A DNA stretch of 39,906 nt from Verrucomicrobiales bacterium (lineage in GTDB: Bacteria; Verrucomicrobiota; Verrucomicrobiia; Limisphaerales; Palsa-1400). The notes under the pieces were generated by a model. That model had not been told where the DNA came from. It saw only the letters and a program-made list of their open reading frames with translations, and ran no database searches. The translations under genes and the position numbers were made by a program. The first letter of the stretch is position 1. Every line of letters begins with the position of its first letter. The stretch spans positions 221 to 40,126 of the forward strand of contig PLGF01000113.1 in NCBI GenBank assembly GCA_003138485.1, read 5' to 3'. Positions 7,065 to 15,806 of this stretch are shown here, in pieces.

Positions 7065-8075
7065 ATGAAAATAAGATCGTTACTGGCGCCGGCCCTGGCC
7101 GGCTTGTCCCTGCTCTGCGCCGCGCGCGCGGCCACCATCACCGAGAATTTTGCCGCCAATCCGTTGCAAAACGGCTGGCAAATTTTCGGCGACACCAACC
7201 TGTTCCAGTGGGATTCCACCAACCACTTGCTCGACGTCACCTGGGATTCCTCCCAATCGAACAGTTATTTCTACCATCCTCTGGGCGCCATTCTGGGCAC
7301 CAACGACAGTTTTTCCATGTCGTTTGATTTGGTTCTCCAGGACTATGCCATCGGGGTAAATCCAGGCTTTCCGTCGGACTTTCCCATCTCCACCGGGTTG
7401 CTCAATTATGGCGAGGCGACCAGCGCGAATTTTTTCCGGAATGGCTATCCAACCCAGCCGGACTTGGCCGAATTTGACTTCTACCAATGGGACGACGTCG
7501 GAGCCTACCCCGACACCAATACCGTCTGGCCGGTATTTGTTGACAGCTCGAATGACTTTTACTACGCGGGCGACAGTTCTTACGGCGTGGTGGAATTGCC
7601 GGTGAACATCGCGATGCATGTCGCCATGATTTACACGGCGGCCGATGAGACGTGTGTCCTGAGCATCACCACCAATGGGGTGCCGGTCCTTCCGAGCATC
7701 GTCGTGGATTTGAGCGAAATGGGCACGAATTTCGGCGATTATCATCTGGACGCCTTCGCGGTGGAAAGCTACTCCCAGGTCAATTCGGAACCTCCCGGTT
7801 CGATCCTGGCCCACGGCACGATTGCCAACATAGTTCTGACGGTGCCGCCGCTGCCGGTCACTCTCTTGCAAGCTGCACTCACCAATGGAGTGGCGCAGGT
7901 GCAATTTGCCTCTCTCACCAATTGGAACTACCTTCTCTTCAGCAGCCCCGACCTTGTCACATGGTCCCCCAACGGACCTGTGGCCGCCGGGACGGGCGGC
8001 AACCTGATCTTGCAAGACACCAATTCAATCCAGTCGTGCCAGTTTTATCGCGTGGCCGCCCTTCGGACGGATTAA
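7065..8075 (+). CDS. secreted protein of unknown function under B12-riboswitch control
   Basis: A 336-residue exported protein. Residues 1-22 form a signal peptide (MKIRSLLAPALAGLSLLC, cleavage near ARAA). The mature part is rich in Asn, Asp, Ser, Thr, Tyr and Trp, and looks like a beta-sandwich of the LamG/concanavalin type (FSMSFDLVLQDY, AMHVAMIYTAADETCVLSITTNG). The last 70 residues (NWNYLLFSSPDLVTWS...QFYRVAAL) match the C-terminal modules found on many secreted verrucomicrobial proteins. No membrane segment or PEP-CTERM tail is present. The riboswitch and terminator 60-365 bases upstream imply a cobalamin-related job such as surface capture or uptake; no direct evidence for binding is visible. 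Confidence 0.8.
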   Translation: MKIRSLLAPALAGLSLLCAARAATITENFAANPLQNGWQIFGDTNLFQWDSTNHLLDVTWDSSQSNSYFYHPLGAILGTNDSFSMSFDLVLQDYAIGVNPGFPSDFPISTGLLNYGEATSANFFRNGYPTQPDLAEFDFYQWDDVGAYPDTNTVWPVFVDSSNDFYYAGDSSYGVVELPVNIAMHVAMIYTAADETCVLSITTNGVPVLPSIVVDLSEMGTNFGDYHLDAFAVESYSQVNSEPPGSILAHGTIANIVLTVPPLPVTLLQAALTNGVAQVQFASLTNWNYLLFSSPDLVTWSPNGPVAAGTGGNLILQDTNSIQSCQFYRVAALRTD

Positions 8076-8081
8076 CGACCT

Positions 8082-9011
8082 GTGAGCGAATCGGAACAAA
8101 AGACCTGCCCGCGTTGCGGGGCCCGGTTTTCATGCCGCGCTCCCAACGCCTGCTGGTGCGGCCATTTCCCTCGGCTCGCTGCCGTCCAGGCGGCATCCGA
8201 CTGCCTTTGCCCGGAATGCCTTGGGCAGGCGGTGGCGGCTGAGCGCGGCATGACCCCGTGCGAGCAAGGCACGCCACCCGCAAAAACCGCGCCCCAAGCA
8301 TTCACACTCATCGAACTTCTCGTCGCCATCGCGGTCGTCGCCATCCTTGCGGGCATCCTCCTGCCCGTGTTGAGCCGGAGCAAAATGAGCGCGCAAGCGG
8401 TCAAGTGCGGCGGCAATCTTCGGCAGTTTGTGATGGCGGGGCAGATGTATTGGGATGACAATAACGGATTCACCTTCCCTTACGTCGGCGCCACCACGAC
8501 CAACGGCACTTATTATTGGTTTGGTTTGCTTGGGCAGGGCGCGGAGGAGACCCGCTCTTTCGATCCCGCCAGCGGCCCGTTGTATCCCTGGCTCGGCACA
8601 GGCGTGGATTTCTGCCCCGCCTTCGCCTATTCCTCGCCGCAGTTCAAGTTGAAGGCCTCCGTGCCGACTTGCGATTACGGTTACAATACCTCCCTCTACG
8701 CGCCTCCCCTCAACACGAGAAAACTGGCCGCGCCTTCCCATCTGGCGTTTCTGGCGGACTCCGCCCAGGTCAACACCTTTGAAGCTCCCGCCTCCTCCTC
8801 GAAGCCGATGTTCGAGGAATGGTATTATATTGACTATGAAGTCGGCCTCCCCAGCCCGCAGTCCAACACCCAATTCCGCCATCAACAACGCGCCAACGTG
8901 GTGTTTGTTGACGGCCATCTCGCCTTGGAGCGAATGGTCCCCGGCAGTTCCGACCCGCGTTTGCCCGCCCAGTTGATCGCCTCCCTCCCCGCGGAAATCC
9001 TGCAACCCTGA
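8082..9011 (+). CDS. cysteine-rich CWC domain fused to a pseudopilin (H-X9-DG type)
   Basis: A 309-residue protein starting at GTG, 6 bases after the previous stop, hence the same transcript. Residues 9-30 match the cysteine-rich CWC family (CPRCGARFSC...CWCGHFP), and two more Cys follow (CLCPEC). At about residue 68 a prepilin signal begins (QAFTLIELLVAIAVVAILAGILLPVL), with Ala rather than Gly before the Phe. The rest resembles DUF1559/type II secretion pseudopilins and includes YWDDNNGFTFPY and a C-terminal H-QQRANVVFV-DG, an exact H-X9-DG motif. A prepilin normally has a short leader. Here prepilin peptidase would cut off a roughly 68-residue cytoplasmic metal-binding-type domain. Function unknown; cobalamin-regulated by position. 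Confidence 0.85.
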   Translation: MSESEQKTCPRCGARFSCRAPNACWCGHFPRLAAVQAASDCLCPECLGQAVAAERGMTPCEQGTPPAKTAPQAFTLIELLVAIAVVAILAGILLPVLSRSKMSAQAVKCGGNLRQFVMAGQMYWDDNNGFTFPYVGATTTNGTYYWFGLLGQGAEETRSFDPASGPLYPWLGTGVDFCPAFAYSSPQFKLKASVPTCDYGYNTSLYAPPLNTRKLAAPSHLAFLADSAQVNTFEAPASSSKPMFEEWYYIDYEVGLPSPQSNTQFRHQQRANVVFVDGHLALERMVPGSSDPRLPAQLIASLPAEILQP

Positions 9012-9159
9012 AGCCGGAAGTGGAGAGGAAACCCCATTGCCCCGCCGCTTGAAATCGATGCCGCTTTCTCACGCCTGGAGGCGATTGCCCAAGCCCCGCC
9101 GGCCCTTGGCGCAACTACGTCTCCCCGCTCCGCCCCAAAACGTCCGAAGCCCGCGGAGG

Positions 9160-9552
9160 CTACTGATTCCCGGCCGCCATCAACTGCAGGGCGATTTGCT
9201 TGGAAAGCTCGTGCGCTTCGACCAAATCCCCGCCGACGGACCCGCGCACCTGGACGTCAACCTCGCTGACCTTGCTGTCAACGGCGAACACCTTGACCCA
9301 CACCTTGTGCTCGTTGACCTTCGCCTCAAATGAATTATTGACAGAATTATCCACCAGCAGCTTCCCATTCCGGTTCAGCACCACGCGCGCGGCGGCCGCC
9401 AACTGGTTCACCGGCCTCTCGTAGCGGTCCGAGATCGTGTCGCGCCCAATGGGCAGCCCCCCCGTGGAGCGCCCGTCATTTGTCCCCACGCAGCCGGACG
9501 CCAAAACCAGCAGACCCGAAAACATCAGCGAAAAACATGCTTTATTCTTCAT
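9160..9552 (-). CDS. small lipoprotein, DUF3568-like
   Basis: A 130-residue lipoprotein: MKNKACFSLMFSGLLVLASGC gives a lipobox with Cys at about 21, then a Gly/Ser/Thr linker. The domain (NQLAAAARVVLNRNGKLLVDNS, VWVKVFAVDSKVSEVDVQVRGSVGGDL) resembles DUF3568 proteins, small envelope lipoproteins of unknown role. ATG 9552 is chosen over 9561 because it directly precedes the positively charged leader. It is convergent with the CWC-pseudopilin gene. Confidence 0.75.
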   Translation of the reverse strand: MKNKACFSLMFSGLLVLASGCVGTNDGRSTGGLPIGRDTISDRYERPVNQLAAAARVVLNRNGKLLVDNSVNNSFEAKVNEHKVWVKVFAVDSKVSEVDVQVRGSVGGDLVEAHELSKQIALQLMAAGNQ

Positions 9553-9617
9553 ATCGCCCACTATGCAACCACCGCCGCCGCCCGCGCAAGCACGAACGTG
9601 ACCTTGCCGGCCCCGCT

Positions 9618-11618
9618 TTACTGCCGCAGGAACCTCCGGCGGGGGCCTGCCTCCCGCAAATCCAGCGGATGAATGCCGAACCGCAAGCCCCCCCCGCCGG
9701 GGCGCAGCCGGAAATCCCCCCCTTCCGGCGCGATGAACTCCGGATCAAAAAACGCCGAATGAACATCGCGGCCCCCGCGCCGCCACGCCGCGAAATCGAC
9801 CACCCCGTCCAGCGGCGGGTGCGACGGCCCGGTCCGCGTGTCAAAATAAAGGTTGTGGTCCATCTCAATCCCCGCCCCCCCCCAGTTCCCGCCGAAAACC
9901 TTGCCGGAACTCAAATAGATGATGTTGTTGCTGAAAGTGAACGAGCGACGCGGCTCCGCCCGCGTCCGCGCCAGCTCGCATTCCCGGTTCAGCGCGAAGA
10001 TGTTGTTGTAGAATAGATTGCTCTCCCCGTAATGCTGATGCATCCCCGCGCTCTGGCAGCGGTACACGATGTTGCTTTCCAGCACGATCCCCGAACTGCC
10101 CTCGTCGGTGTAAAGTCCCCAGCCGCCGTACACCGACACGTTCGCGTCATGGATAAGATTCTCCCTCACCACCGTCCCCGGCTGCACGCCCAGCGTGTAA
10201 ACGCCCCCCATGTCGCTCAACATCCCCTGGCCGTAATCGTGCAGGTGATTCCACTCGATGATGTTCCCCCGGCACGCGTTGGGCGCGTAGCCCCAGGACC
10301 ATCCGACAGAAATCGTGCTGTAAAAACTGTGGTCGATTTCGTTGTGCGCCACCAGGTTCGACGCGCTTAACAGCACCAGCACCCCCACCGCCGGCGCGCT
10401 CACCACTCCGATGTCATGTATATGATTGTCGGATACTACGTTCCCAAAATTGGGCGCTTCCATCGCTTCCCGCGCGTCCGAGTCCCCCAAACGCACCCCG
10501 CCGCCGCCCAAATCTTGCATCTCGCACCCGATCACCCGGTTGCTTTCACATCCGTGTCCGAAGTCGACGGCGTAGCCGCCCAGCCGGGTGAACATACATT
10601 GTTCAATGGCGCAACGCCGCGCGAATCGAGCCTCCAACGCCGCCCCGACCTCCACCGCCGCCTGGATGTCCACGTCGCTCCCGCCCCTCAGAGGCCAGTC
10701 CGCCCCCGCGAAAGTCAGGCCCCGGAAAACGATGTCATGCACGGGGCTGTTTTCCCGCCCTTCCAGCCGCGCCAGATCGTAGAGGCGCGGCGCGGTGATC
10801 CTCGCGCGCGCCACATCTTCGCCCTCCACCGCGCGATACGTCACCACTCCCGAAGCGCGGTCCAGCCGCCATTGGCCGGGCCGCAAAGCGACCGCCGCGT
10901 TGTCAATGTAAAACCGCGCGTTCTCCTCAAAATTGTTCGGCAGCGCGTCGCCCGCCAGCAATGCCACGTTGGTCCCCTCCCTCACCTCTTGAAGCTGATT
11001 CCGCGTCTGCGCCCAGGCTTGCAGCGTCACCAACTCCGCGTCCCCGCTCCCCGCCCATTCAGGCCGGATGTCGCCCGCATGAAAATGCAACTGGAGCGGA
11101 TGCCCCTGCACCGCGCCGGCCACACGATAAAAGCCCACCCGTGGAAGCCGCGGCCGCTGGGCGCGCGCGCCATTGACAAAAAGCTCATGAAAAGTCCAGC
11201 CGCCGCCGCGCGCCCCCGGCGCCTGGGCCTGCCACAAATTTGGATTGACGCTGGAACGGCCCCAGCCCGTGATGGCGGCGTCGCCGCATATCACCGGCCT
11301 CTCGCGGCGATATGCCGCCACGAGCAACCCCGAATCCGCCGGCGTGAACACCAGCGGCGCGGTCAAATGGTAATCGCCCTCGCGCAGGATAATCTGGATG
11401 GGCGCCGCCCCCTTTGCGCGCGCGTCGCGAGACCTTGTCAGGGCTTGGGTCAGCGTGGCCAGGGGGCCGTCAGTGTGGGTGGCGTTGGCCGCGGGCTGCC
11501 CGCCCGACCAATGGTCGTTTCCGAAAGGCGCCACATAAAACGTCACAGGTCCCGCCTGGACGCTGGCGGCCAATACCCACGCCGCCGCCAGCCAACGCAT
11601 GCGCGCCGGGAAACTCAT
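9618..11618 (-). CDS. secreted right-handed beta-helix protein, probably glycan-active
   Basis: A 666-residue exported protein. After a signal peptide (MRWLAAAWVLAASVQA; starts at 11618 or 11600 are both possible) comes a YVAPFGNDHWSGG...GPLATLTQAL block typical of beta-helix polysaccharide-active proteins. A small beta-domain follows (HELFVNGARAQRPRLP), then a long parallel beta-helix from about residue 290 with Asn ladders (SNRVIGCEMQDLGGGGVRLG, SDNHIHDIGVV, HNEIDHS, IIEWNHLHDYGQGMLSDMGG, RENLIHDAN, LESNIVYRC, FYNNIFALN). The family includes polysaccharide lyases and exo-glycosidases; the catalytic residues cannot be assigned by eye. It starts one base after the yajQ stop, so it is probably co-transcribed. 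Confidence 0.8.
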   Translation of the reverse strand: MSFPARMRWLAAAWVLAASVQAGPVTFYVAPFGNDHWSGGQPAANATHTDGPLATLTQALTRSRDARAKGAAPIQIILREGDYHLTAPLVFTPADSGLLVAAYRRERPVICGDAAITGWGRSSVNPNLWQAQAPGARGGGWTFHELFVNGARAQRPRLPRVGFYRVAGAVQGHPLQLHFHAGDIRPEWAGSGDAELVTLQAWAQTRNQLQEVREGTNVALLAGDALPNNFEENARFYIDNAAVALRPGQWRLDRASGVVTYRAVEGEDVARARITAPRLYDLARLEGRENSPVHDIVFRGLTFAGADWPLRGGSDVDIQAAVEVGAALEARFARRCAIEQCMFTRLGGYAVDFGHGCESNRVIGCEMQDLGGGGVRLGDSDAREAMEAPNFGNVVSDNHIHDIGVVSAPAVGVLVLLSASNLVAHNEIDHSFYSTISVGWSWGYAPNACRGNIIEWNHLHDYGQGMLSDMGGVYTLGVQPGTVVRENLIHDANVSVYGGWGLYTDEGSSGIVLESNIVYRCQSAGMHQHYGESNLFYNNIFALNRECELARTRAEPRRSFTFSNNIIYLSSGKVFGGNWGGAGIEMDHNLYFDTRTGPSHPPLDGVVDFAAWRRGGRDVHSAFFDPEFIAPEGGDFRLRPGGGGLRFGIHPLDLREAGPRRRFLRQ

Positions 11619-11619
11619 G

Positions 11620-12105
11620 TCAATCGCGAAAATTCTGAAAACTCACCGCCACCGGAAATTCATGCCCGCGCACCGCCGCTATCACCGCCTGCAAATCGTC
11701 CCGGCTCTTGCTCGTGACGCGGATCGCGTCGCCCTGAATTTGGGTGGTGACTTTGAATTTGGCGTCGCGAACAAATCCCGTGATTTGCTTGGCGACAGCC
11801 TGTTCGATGCCCTGCTTGATTTTGACCACCTGCCGCGAATGGCCCAGCGGCGAAACTTCCGCCGGCAGCGACTCGACGCTTTTCATGCTGATCTGGCGTT
11901 TGGCCAGCTTGTTGATGACCATTTCGTGGAGCGCGTTGATCTTGAACTGGTCGGGGGCGGCCAGTTTGATCTCATTTTTTTCCAGCGTGATTTCCGCGTT
12001 GCTCCCCTTGAAATCAAACCGGTTGGCCAGTTCCTTTTTCGCCTGGTTCACCGCGTTTTCGATCTCCATCGAACTCACTTCCGATACTATGTCAAATGAT
12101 GGCAT
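11620..12105 (-). CDS. yajQ: YajQ-family nucleotide-binding protein
   Basis: A 161-residue cytoplasmic protein of the YajQ/DUF520 family, two ferredoxin-like domains known to bind nucleotides and, in Xanthomonas, cyclic-di-GMP. The family start MPSFDIVSEV, the segment FDFKGSNAEITLEKNEIKL, and the end RVTSKSRDDLQAVIAAVRG...FPVAVSFQNFRD are all present, and the length is as usual. It is the first gene of a probable two-gene transcript with the secreted beta-helix protein, an unusual partner. In this organism its role is unproven. Confidence 0.95.
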   Translation of the reverse strand: MPSFDIVSEVSSMEIENAVNQAKKELANRFDFKGSNAEITLEKNEIKLAAPDQFKINALHEMVINKLAKRQISMKSVESLPAEVSPLGHSRQVVKIKQGIEQAVAKQITGFVRDAKFKVTTQIQGDAIRVTSKSRDDLQAVIAAVRGHEFPVAVSFQNFRD

Positions 12106-12251
12106 GACGGCATTTTAGTAACGCCTCATGCGCCGCAGCCAGAAAATTCCCGGCCTTTCTTGGATTTGAGGCGCATTGGTGCGGTTTTGCGCGAATGAGC
12201 TTGCGGCGGCGGCTCCGGCTGAGTTTCATTGGTTGCTGGAAGTCGCATCAA

Positions 12252-13712
12252 ATGGAGAACTATCCAAAGCATTATTGCGGAGTCTTCGGCGTTTACGGGC
12301 ATCCCAACGCCGCCGAACTGGCCTATTACGGCCTGTACGCGTTGCAGCATCGCGGGCAGGAGAGCGCGGGCATCGTCGCGTGCGACGGCCGGCAATTCCG
12401 CGAATACAAGCGCATGGGGCTGGTGTCTCAAATTTTCACGGGCGAAATCCTCCACGATCTCGTCGGCCACATGGCCGTCGGCCACACCCGCTATTCGACC
12501 ACCGGGTCCTCCCACCTCCGCAACGCTCAACCGCTGACGGGCGACGGCAAACGCGGCCAGATCGCCATCGCCCACAACGGCAACCTCACCAATGCGGCCA
12601 AACTCCGGGAGGAACTGGAGGCCGGTGGCGCCATTTTCACAACGACGGTCGATAGCGAAATCATCCTTCATCTCCTCTGCCAGCCCTCCGTGGGGGGCAA
12701 CGAGAACAATCTGCTCCAAACCGTCCGCCGCCTGGAGGGGGCCTATTCCCTGGTCATCATGACAGAGCAGGAGATGATCGGCGTTCGCGACCCCTTTGGC
12801 TTCCGTCCGCTCTGCCTGGGACGGCTGGATGAAGGGTGGGTCCTGGCGAGCGAAAGTTGCGCACTGGATTTGATCTCCGCCAGGTTCGAGCGCGACATCG
12901 AGCCGGGAGAGATTGTCATCATTGACAAAAACGGCCCGCGCAGCCTGCAGGCCTTTCCCGCCCACACCGCGCGCGCGTTCTGCATTTTCGAGTACGTCTA
13001 TTTCGCAAGGCCGGACAGCAACATAGCCGGAAGGAACATCTATAAAGTGCGCGTGGAAATGGGGCGGGAAATGGCCCGCGAACACCCCTTGGAGGCGGAC
13101 CTGGTCATCCCGGTGCCCGACAGCGGCAATTGCGCGGCGCTGGGCTACTCGCTCGAATCGGGCATCCCCTTCGAAATGGCCTTCGTCCGCAACCACTACG
13201 TGGGCCGGAGCTTTTTGCAGCCCTCGCAGTTGATCCGGGACTTCGACGTTCGCGTCAAACTCAATCTCATCACTGAACTGGTCAAGGGCAAGCGCGTCAT
13301 CGTGGTGGATGATTCCATTGTCCGCGGCACCACCTGCCAGGCCAGAGTCAACAATTTGAAGGAGGCGGGCGCGACGGAAGTCCACGTCCTGGTCAGTTGC
13401 CCCCCTCACATGAACCCGTGCGTCTATGGGATCGACTTCCCCGACCGCCGCAAGCTCATGGCGGCCAACCATACGATCGATGAAATCCGCCGTTACCTCA
13501 GCGCCGATTCCCTGGCCTATCTGTCCGAAGCCGGGATGGTGCGCGCCACCGGCCTGCCCGCCAACGCCTTTTGCATGGCCTGTTATAACGGCAAGTATCC
13601 CGTCCCCTACGATCCGCAAATGGACAAGCACATCATGGAACGCCGCCGCGCCCGCATCGAGAGCCTGAGCGAAGGGATTGAGAAGGAGAAGCTCCAGATC
13701 ACCTTGCTGTGA
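12252..13712 (+). CDS. purF: amidophosphoribosyltransferase
   Basis: Catalyses the first committed step of purine synthesis, PRPP plus glutamine to phosphoribosylamine, in the cytoplasm. The 486-residue protein begins MENYPKHYCGVFG. Cys9 is the N-terminal nucleophile after propeptide removal, so ATG 12252 is chosen although the frame is open from 12195. The class II glutaminase domain shows LQHRGQESAGI, GHTRYSTTGSS and AHNGNLTN. The phosphoribosyltransferase domain shows PVPDSGNCAALGY and the PRPP loop VIVVDDSIVRGTT. Late Cys residues (SCPPHMNPCVYG, FCMACYNGKYP) resemble the iron-sulfur type of enzyme. No other purine genes adjoin it. Confidence 0.97.
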   Translation: MENYPKHYCGVFGVYGHPNAAELAYYGLYALQHRGQESAGIVACDGRQFREYKRMGLVSQIFTGEILHDLVGHMAVGHTRYSTTGSSHLRNAQPLTGDGKRGQIAIAHNGNLTNAAKLREELEAGGAIFTTTVDSEIILHLLCQPSVGGNENNLLQTVRRLEGAYSLVIMTEQEMIGVRDPFGFRPLCLGRLDEGWVLASESCALDLISARFERDIEPGEIVIIDKNGPRSLQAFPAHTARAFCIFEYVYFARPDSNIAGRNIYKVRVEMGREMAREHPLEADLVIPVPDSGNCAALGYSLESGIPFEMAFVRNHYVGRSFLQPSQLIRDFDVRVKLNLITELVKGKRVIVVDDSIVRGTTCQARVNNLKEAGATEVHVLVSCPPHMNPCVYGIDFPDRRKLMAANHTIDEIRRYLSADSLAYLSEAGMVRATGLPANAFCMACYNGKYPVPYDPQMDKHIMERRRARIESLSEGIEKEKLQITLL

Positions 13713-13733
13713 TAGCGGTTGGATTTGCATGGC

Positions 13734-15671
13734 ATGAAGAATCGTTTTTCCATGCTATTGCACCGGGTGGGATTGAACTGGTTTCTGTTGTTGGGCGTCG
13801 TGCTGTCCTTCGGCTCAACTGGTTGCCGCTCGTTTCTGGCGGAGCACGCAATGAAGACTTACCCGGTGAAAATCAAACCGGTGACGGGGCTGGTCGCGCC
13901 CAATGGGTATCAGGAGGATTTTCTGTATCTGAAAACACTGGGGGAGGAAGTTGTTCCGTTGGAGGACCGCTACTTTCCTCCGGACAAGCGCGCGGCCATG
14001 GAGCAGGAAATTCTCCGGGACCTTGGTCAAGCCCGCTGCAGCCACGAAACGTTTGTCTTGAGCATCCGCCGTTATCTGGCGGCGTTTAACAATGAGCACG
14101 CGCGTATCACGTACAATCCCAAGCCGGTGGAGTTCACTGGGCTTTACCCGTTCCAAATCCGTTACGCGAGCAATGACCTGTATGTGTCGGACATTGCGCG
14201 CCCATGCGACCCTTCCCTGATCGGACAACAAATCACGGCGATCAATGACCTGCCGGTTTCCGAGGTGGAACAGAAGCTGTTTGGCTACGTCGGCGCGGAG
14301 AACCTCTGGATGAGAAGAACCGCCCTTGAGCCTTTGGGCTACAGCCGGCCGGAGATGTATCGGCTTGCCGGGTTGACCTCCTCGGTCAGCAACCGCGTCA
14401 ATCTTGAATTCGCCGGCCATCCATCGGTTTGGATTGCGCCAACTTGGAAAGAGAACGCGCAGTGGCAGCGCGCTCCAGGTGTCCCTAGTTTGATCACCGC
14501 CCGCTCGCAACACCAGTATGACTGCCGGGTTTTCACCGAACAGAATCTCGCCTACCTTCAATTCAACGCCTGTTTCGACAAGACCGCCATTCTCGATGGC
14601 TTGCACATGGTCAATCCGTGGGTCCGCCCCCTGGTGCGGGCCTGGCTGGGTTTCGAGTTCCATCGCAAGCATCCAAACGCCGTCTTGGAGGGCATTTATG
14701 ACCCGGACCGTCCGATGTTGATGGATTATCTTTCCTCCGCCATCCGGGACATCAACCGGCAAGGCATCACCAACCTGATCCTTGACCTTCGATACAACGG
14801 CGGCGGGGAAACGGAGTTGTGCAAGCAACTGCTTTATTTCCTCACTCCGCGCACCAACCTGCTGGATTCCCGGGAGTTTGAATATAATCCGGAAGTTTTC
14901 GCATTTTATGATCCCAAAGAGTTCCAGAAATTTCATGCGTGGTATCTGGAGAAGTTTGGGGCTGAACCTCCCTCCAGAGAGTTGTTGCCGTCGCCGGATC
15001 AGGAACGTCCATTCTTCGCCAATGTTACCGACCGACATTCACCTTATCACATCCCTCCTGACCGTCCTGTGTTCAGCGGAACAATCATCGTTCTGGCCAA
15101 TCAAAACACCCACAGCGCCGCCTCCCTGCTTGCCGGGCTGATGCAGGACAATGGGCTGGCGGCGATTGTGGGGACCACCACCGCCGACAATCCCACCGGC
15201 CCGACCGCCATGACGCCCTTCAAGCTCCCTCGTTCAGGCATCCTGGTTTCACTGCCGACCGAATACGACGAACGGGCGCTGCCGTCCAACGGCGCCATTC
15301 TGCAACCGGATTATTGGGTGGAGAATTCCATGACTGACAGCCAGACTGGCCACGATGCCGCTTTCGAGAAGGCGTTGGAATTCCTTCATCTTGGAGGGGC
15401 CATCTCCGTGGAGAAAATCAACGGGGCGGAGCAATTCCTGCGGAACTTGAAGCAACAAGGCCGGCAACCCGGCTGGTCGAAAAATGATAAAGGAACGATA
15501 GCTCTTGAAATCTACTCGAACTCTGTAACGTTCGGCATCCGTAAGAAGGGCAAAACGGGCGCCTATCACTATACTGTTTCCCAAGCATCCAAGGACAGCC
15601 CCTGGAAGCTGCAAAAAGCCTGGCGGACGGATCAAAAGGATCGCATTGTTGAGGAATACCCTGTCTCTTGA
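13734..15671 (+). CDS. S41-family (tail-specific) peptidase lipoprotein
   Basis: A 645-residue envelope protease. The N-terminus has a hydrophobic leader ending in a lipobox (SFGSTGC, Cys31). A PDZ-like part follows (LIGQQITAINDLPVSEVEQKLFGYV). The S41 core has ITNLILDLRYNGGGE at about residue 350 and the catalytic region IIVLANQNTHSAASLLAGLMQDN, where Ser461 is the likely nucleophile, then VGTTTADNPTG. The last 100 residues are an extra domain ending in an FGIRKKGKTGAYHYTVSQ stretch. ATG 13734 follows the purF stop by 21 bases, so the genes may be co-transcribed, though the functions are unrelated. Substrate unknown. Confidence 0.85.
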   Translation: MKNRFSMLLHRVGLNWFLLLGVVLSFGSTGCRSFLAEHAMKTYPVKIKPVTGLVAPNGYQEDFLYLKTLGEEVVPLEDRYFPPDKRAAMEQEILRDLGQARCSHETFVLSIRRYLAAFNNEHARITYNPKPVEFTGLYPFQIRYASNDLYVSDIARPCDPSLIGQQITAINDLPVSEVEQKLFGYVGAENLWMRRTALEPLGYSRPEMYRLAGLTSSVSNRVNLEFAGHPSVWIAPTWKENAQWQRAPGVPSLITARSQHQYDCRVFTEQNLAYLQFNACFDKTAILDGLHMVNPWVRPLVRAWLGFEFHRKHPNAVLEGIYDPDRPMLMDYLSSAIRDINRQGITNLILDLRYNGGGETELCKQLLYFLTPRTNLLDSREFEYNPEVFAFYDPKEFQKFHAWYLEKFGAEPPSRELLPSPDQERPFFANVTDRHSPYHIPPDRPVFSGTIIVLANQNTHSAASLLAGLMQDNGLAAIVGTTTADNPTGPTAMTPFKLPRSGILVSLPTEYDERALPSNGAILQPDYWVENSMTDSQTGHDAAFEKALEFLHLGGAISVEKINGAEQFLRNLKQQGRQPGWSKNDKGTIALEIYSNSVTFGIRKKGKTGAYHYTVSQASKDSPWKLQKAWRTDQKDRIVEEYPVS

Positions 15672-15806
15672 GAAAAGTAATGTGCCCATGGAAAGGTCTT
15701 GGCGGTATGTGTGGCCGTCCGGCTCATTACGCTGTCGGTTGTCCAATGGGCGGCCGACGATTCTTCCTCTCCCGCGCCAGTGAGAAAGAGGGCAGGGGTG
15801 AGGAGG

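Noticed and set aside
12126-13730. 534-codon minus-strand frame
   Set aside because: Antisense to purF, which has every catalytic motif.
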